Of a DNA stretch of 64,000 bases, positions 61,948 to 64,000 are shown piece by piece (the stretch's first letter is position 1; every line of letters begins with the position of its first letter). The position numbers and the translations under genes were made by a program. A model generated the notes under the pieces. That model searched no databases. It saw nothing but the letters and a program-made list of their open reading frames with translations, and was not told the origin of the DNA. Origin of the DNA: Mansonella perstans (taxonomy: Eukaryota; Nematoda; Chromadorea; Rhabditida; Onchocercidae); the NCBI GenBank assembly GCA_037074765.1, contig JBAMDO010000562.1, forward strand, positions 545,762 through 609,761, given 5' to 3'.

Positions 61948-63581
61948 ATGATGTTTGGACAAATCGTTATTGGCGCACCAGGTGCAGGAAAAACAACTTA
62001 TTGCGATGGTATGAGCCAAATATTGTCGCAGCTTGGCCGACCTGTTATTTGTGTGAATTTGGATCCAGCAAATGATTATGTACCATACAAATGTGACATC
62101 GATATTCGCGAACTAGTGAAAGTGGAAGATATCACCAGTAGGTTGAATCTCGGTCCTAATGGAGCACTAAGGTGTATTGCTTGTATATTGCTTAGTACGA
62201 TAGTAATCCAGTAATGACCACCGTCCCATTCAGTAATGACCACCATCCCATTCAGAAATTCAGTAAATTCACTCAATACTCACTATCATAGTTGGAAATA
62301 GCTAAACATGCAAATGGCTTCATAGTTCCAAAATGTCTGGCAATGTTTCCAGATACGTACTATGAGCTTAGGAGGATTTTTTAAAAGTTAGAATATTGCT
62401 TTTATGTATGTTTTTCAGATATTGTATGCAAACGTTGAAAAGAAATATGGAATGGTTGCGATTAAAGTTATCGCGTGTGAATGGATATTTGCTTTTCGAT
62501 TTTCCAGGACAGCTTGAGCTATACAACAGTGACGACTGCATCACATCTATTATCCATAGCGTAAGATAGCTTAGCGTTTCTCTTTCAGTTCCGTCTTCAT
62601 CAATTGAACCTGTATCATTTTGCATTCATTTCGTACTTTTATTTTACTTGCTTCTGTGAAGCCAGTCTTTTATCGAAATGTTGGCGATGAATTTTAGATG
62701 GTACTTAACATTTAAGTTGTTAAGGTAAAATCTTATAGTAGTCATGATTTTTGGGCTTTATTCAACAATACTAATATTCTACATAGTTTAGCAGCTTGCT
62801 GTATAGAGATCTGTGTGTTTTTTTCACTTTTTTTTTGTAGAGATACATGATTTCAAGTTATTTTTTAAACTCAACCGTGAGAACTTGCTTATTTTCATTA
62901 TATATAAAGTGTGGAGTCTATAAGAATAAAGCAGAACACACGCATTTGAAAATTCAACTTTCAGATGGAAAAATGGGGTCACCGTCTAGTAGCCGTGCAT
63001 CTTAGTGATAGCTTATATTGTTCGGATGCGGGTAAATTCATCTCGGTATTGTTAAGCGCACTTAGTATCATGATAAATTTGGAGTGCGCACAAATCAATG
63101 TATTATCAAAACAGGATTTGTTGGAAGATAATGACTTACCGTACAATTTCAAATTTTTTGAACAACTTCCGGATGCGTTGCGGTTGGTCGAATTACTTGA
63201 TGTAAGTATTTTGCAAAAATAGAATATTTTTGATTGCTCACATTTTATTAGCTTTTTCAAAATATTTTAAGCATTAGGATGTGAGGTCTTTGGTCTCATT
63301 TTATGATATTTAAGGATTACTTTCCAAAATGTTAACAAATAATTACAAACGCCATATGTTCCTATACAAAAAAAAATTTTAAGGAATCACCAATACTCAA
63401 GCAATATAAAGAGTTGAATGAAATGCTGTGTTCCGTAATAGGCGATTATGATTTGGTTAAATTTATGGGTTTGGATGTTACAAGCAAGAAGAGCATGCTG
63501 GATTTACTGAAATTAGTTGATACAGCTAATGGTTATGCTTTTACCGAAGCGCCTGATCTGAGAAATATTGTACAGAAGTGA
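61948..63581 (+). CDS. GPN2: GPN-loop GTPase 2
   Basis: Four exons: 61948-62171, 62419-62560, 62965-63201 and 63384-63581 (801 nt, 266 residues), with matching phases. GPN GTPases help assemble and import RNA polymerase II and related complexes. Motifs: P-loop GAPGAGKTT at residues 9-17; NLDPAND; the GPN insertion that names the family at residues 69-71 (LGPNGAL); G3 as [21 protein letters not shown]; and a G4-type SKQDLLE. Splitting of the frame at GGAGCACTAAG|GTGTAT joins to TATTGTATGCAAAC as in the family's GPNG.LYCM block. Two consecutive ATGs begin the frame; a TTTTCAG acceptor lies 33 nt upstream (exon from 61915), probably for spliced leader or a leader exon. The protein stops soon after DTANGYAF and so lacks the roughly 40-residue tail of human GPN2. 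GPN3 was considered, but the sequence around the GPN block and HLSDSLYC fits GPN2 better. Confidence 0.93.
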
Positions 63582-64000
63582 TAAGTATTGCCCTACTTGT
63601 ATTTTTCTCATGTTTATGTAACCAGAAATTTCGAGTTAAACGACCATTATGTTTTCTTGGTGCAATATTTTTCAGAAAAAAGAAAAAATTAGTGACCGTA
63701 GTAGTACAGTCACCGCTTTGATGTGTCTTGGATAGAAATAATCAGGGATAAAGCAATGCATAGAGTTTTTATGTAGAGTTTTGTATTTTTGATTTTAAAA
63801 TGGCAATACTGTTAACATATGCAGCTTGAACATATTAATGTTGTTAAAATTTATGTATTGCTCAATCTCTTCGCTTGTTATCATAGATAATGTTTGAAGG
63901 CATATATTTTGGCGTTGCATTGTAAAGGAGTATTTTATATACAAAATAGTTTATTAATTTCGCTCATATTTTGATCTCATATGTCAACACTATTAAAATA
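63582..64000. other. 3' flank of GPN2
   Basis: AT-rich, probably 3'UTR and intergenic. No gene seen. Confidence 0.5.

Overview
The window is nuclear DNA of a nematode, most probably a filarial worm (Onchocercidae). It is very AT-rich, and its genes have many short introns with nematode-style TTTCAG acceptors. It also carries a decayed piece of mitochondrial nad5, in which TGA reads as Trp, and a decayed piece of an alphaproteobacterial (Wolbachia-like) rpoB. No rRNA, tRNA or CRISPR array was recognised.

Six genes were resolved, five of them exon by exon with matching splice phases. From left to right they are: a MAP1/futsch-type microtubule-associated protein (minus, 949-9293, 18 coding exons); pyridoxal kinase (minus, 23654-26386, 9 exons); the ER thioredoxin-fold chaperone ERp44 (minus, 28864-32556, 11 exons, ending in KDEL); a single-exon cysteine-rich secreted or type II membrane protein that I do not recognise (minus, 35766-36395); the RBR ubiquitin ligase Ariadne-1 (minus, 56607-60527, 8 exons); and the GPN-loop GTPase GPN2 (plus, 61948-63581, 4 exons). 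They look like unrelated single-copy genes, not a pathway cluster. A gene-poor stretch of about 14 kb (9.64-23.65 kb) separates MAP1 from pyridoxal kinase.

The accessory region lies at 39.4-55 kb. It holds a multi-exon gene relic of unknown identity (39978-41704), a decayed C2H2 zinc-finger gene and inverted copies of one of its exons, a BEL/Pao retrotransposon fragment that forms a palindrome, a BEL/Pao element with two LTRs (46859-52490), and a relic of a nucleosome assembly protein (NAP1) gene. The LTR element sits inside one zinc-finger exon copy and is flanked by the 5-bp duplication CCTCT. It has lost protease, reverse transcriptase and RNase H but keeps gag, an integrase with its DDE residues, and an env-like reading frame. 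Its two LTRs agree almost perfectly up to the polyadenylation signal and then differ strongly.

Several minisatellites are present: 28 bp x 11 in MAP1 intron 1, a 22-bp unit just upstream of GPN2, and a T-rich 33-bp unit at 39.4 kb. No obviously new biological system was found. The most informative observations are the organelle and endosymbiont DNA fossils, the mosaic LTR element with its nested inverted duplications, and the unidentified gene relic.
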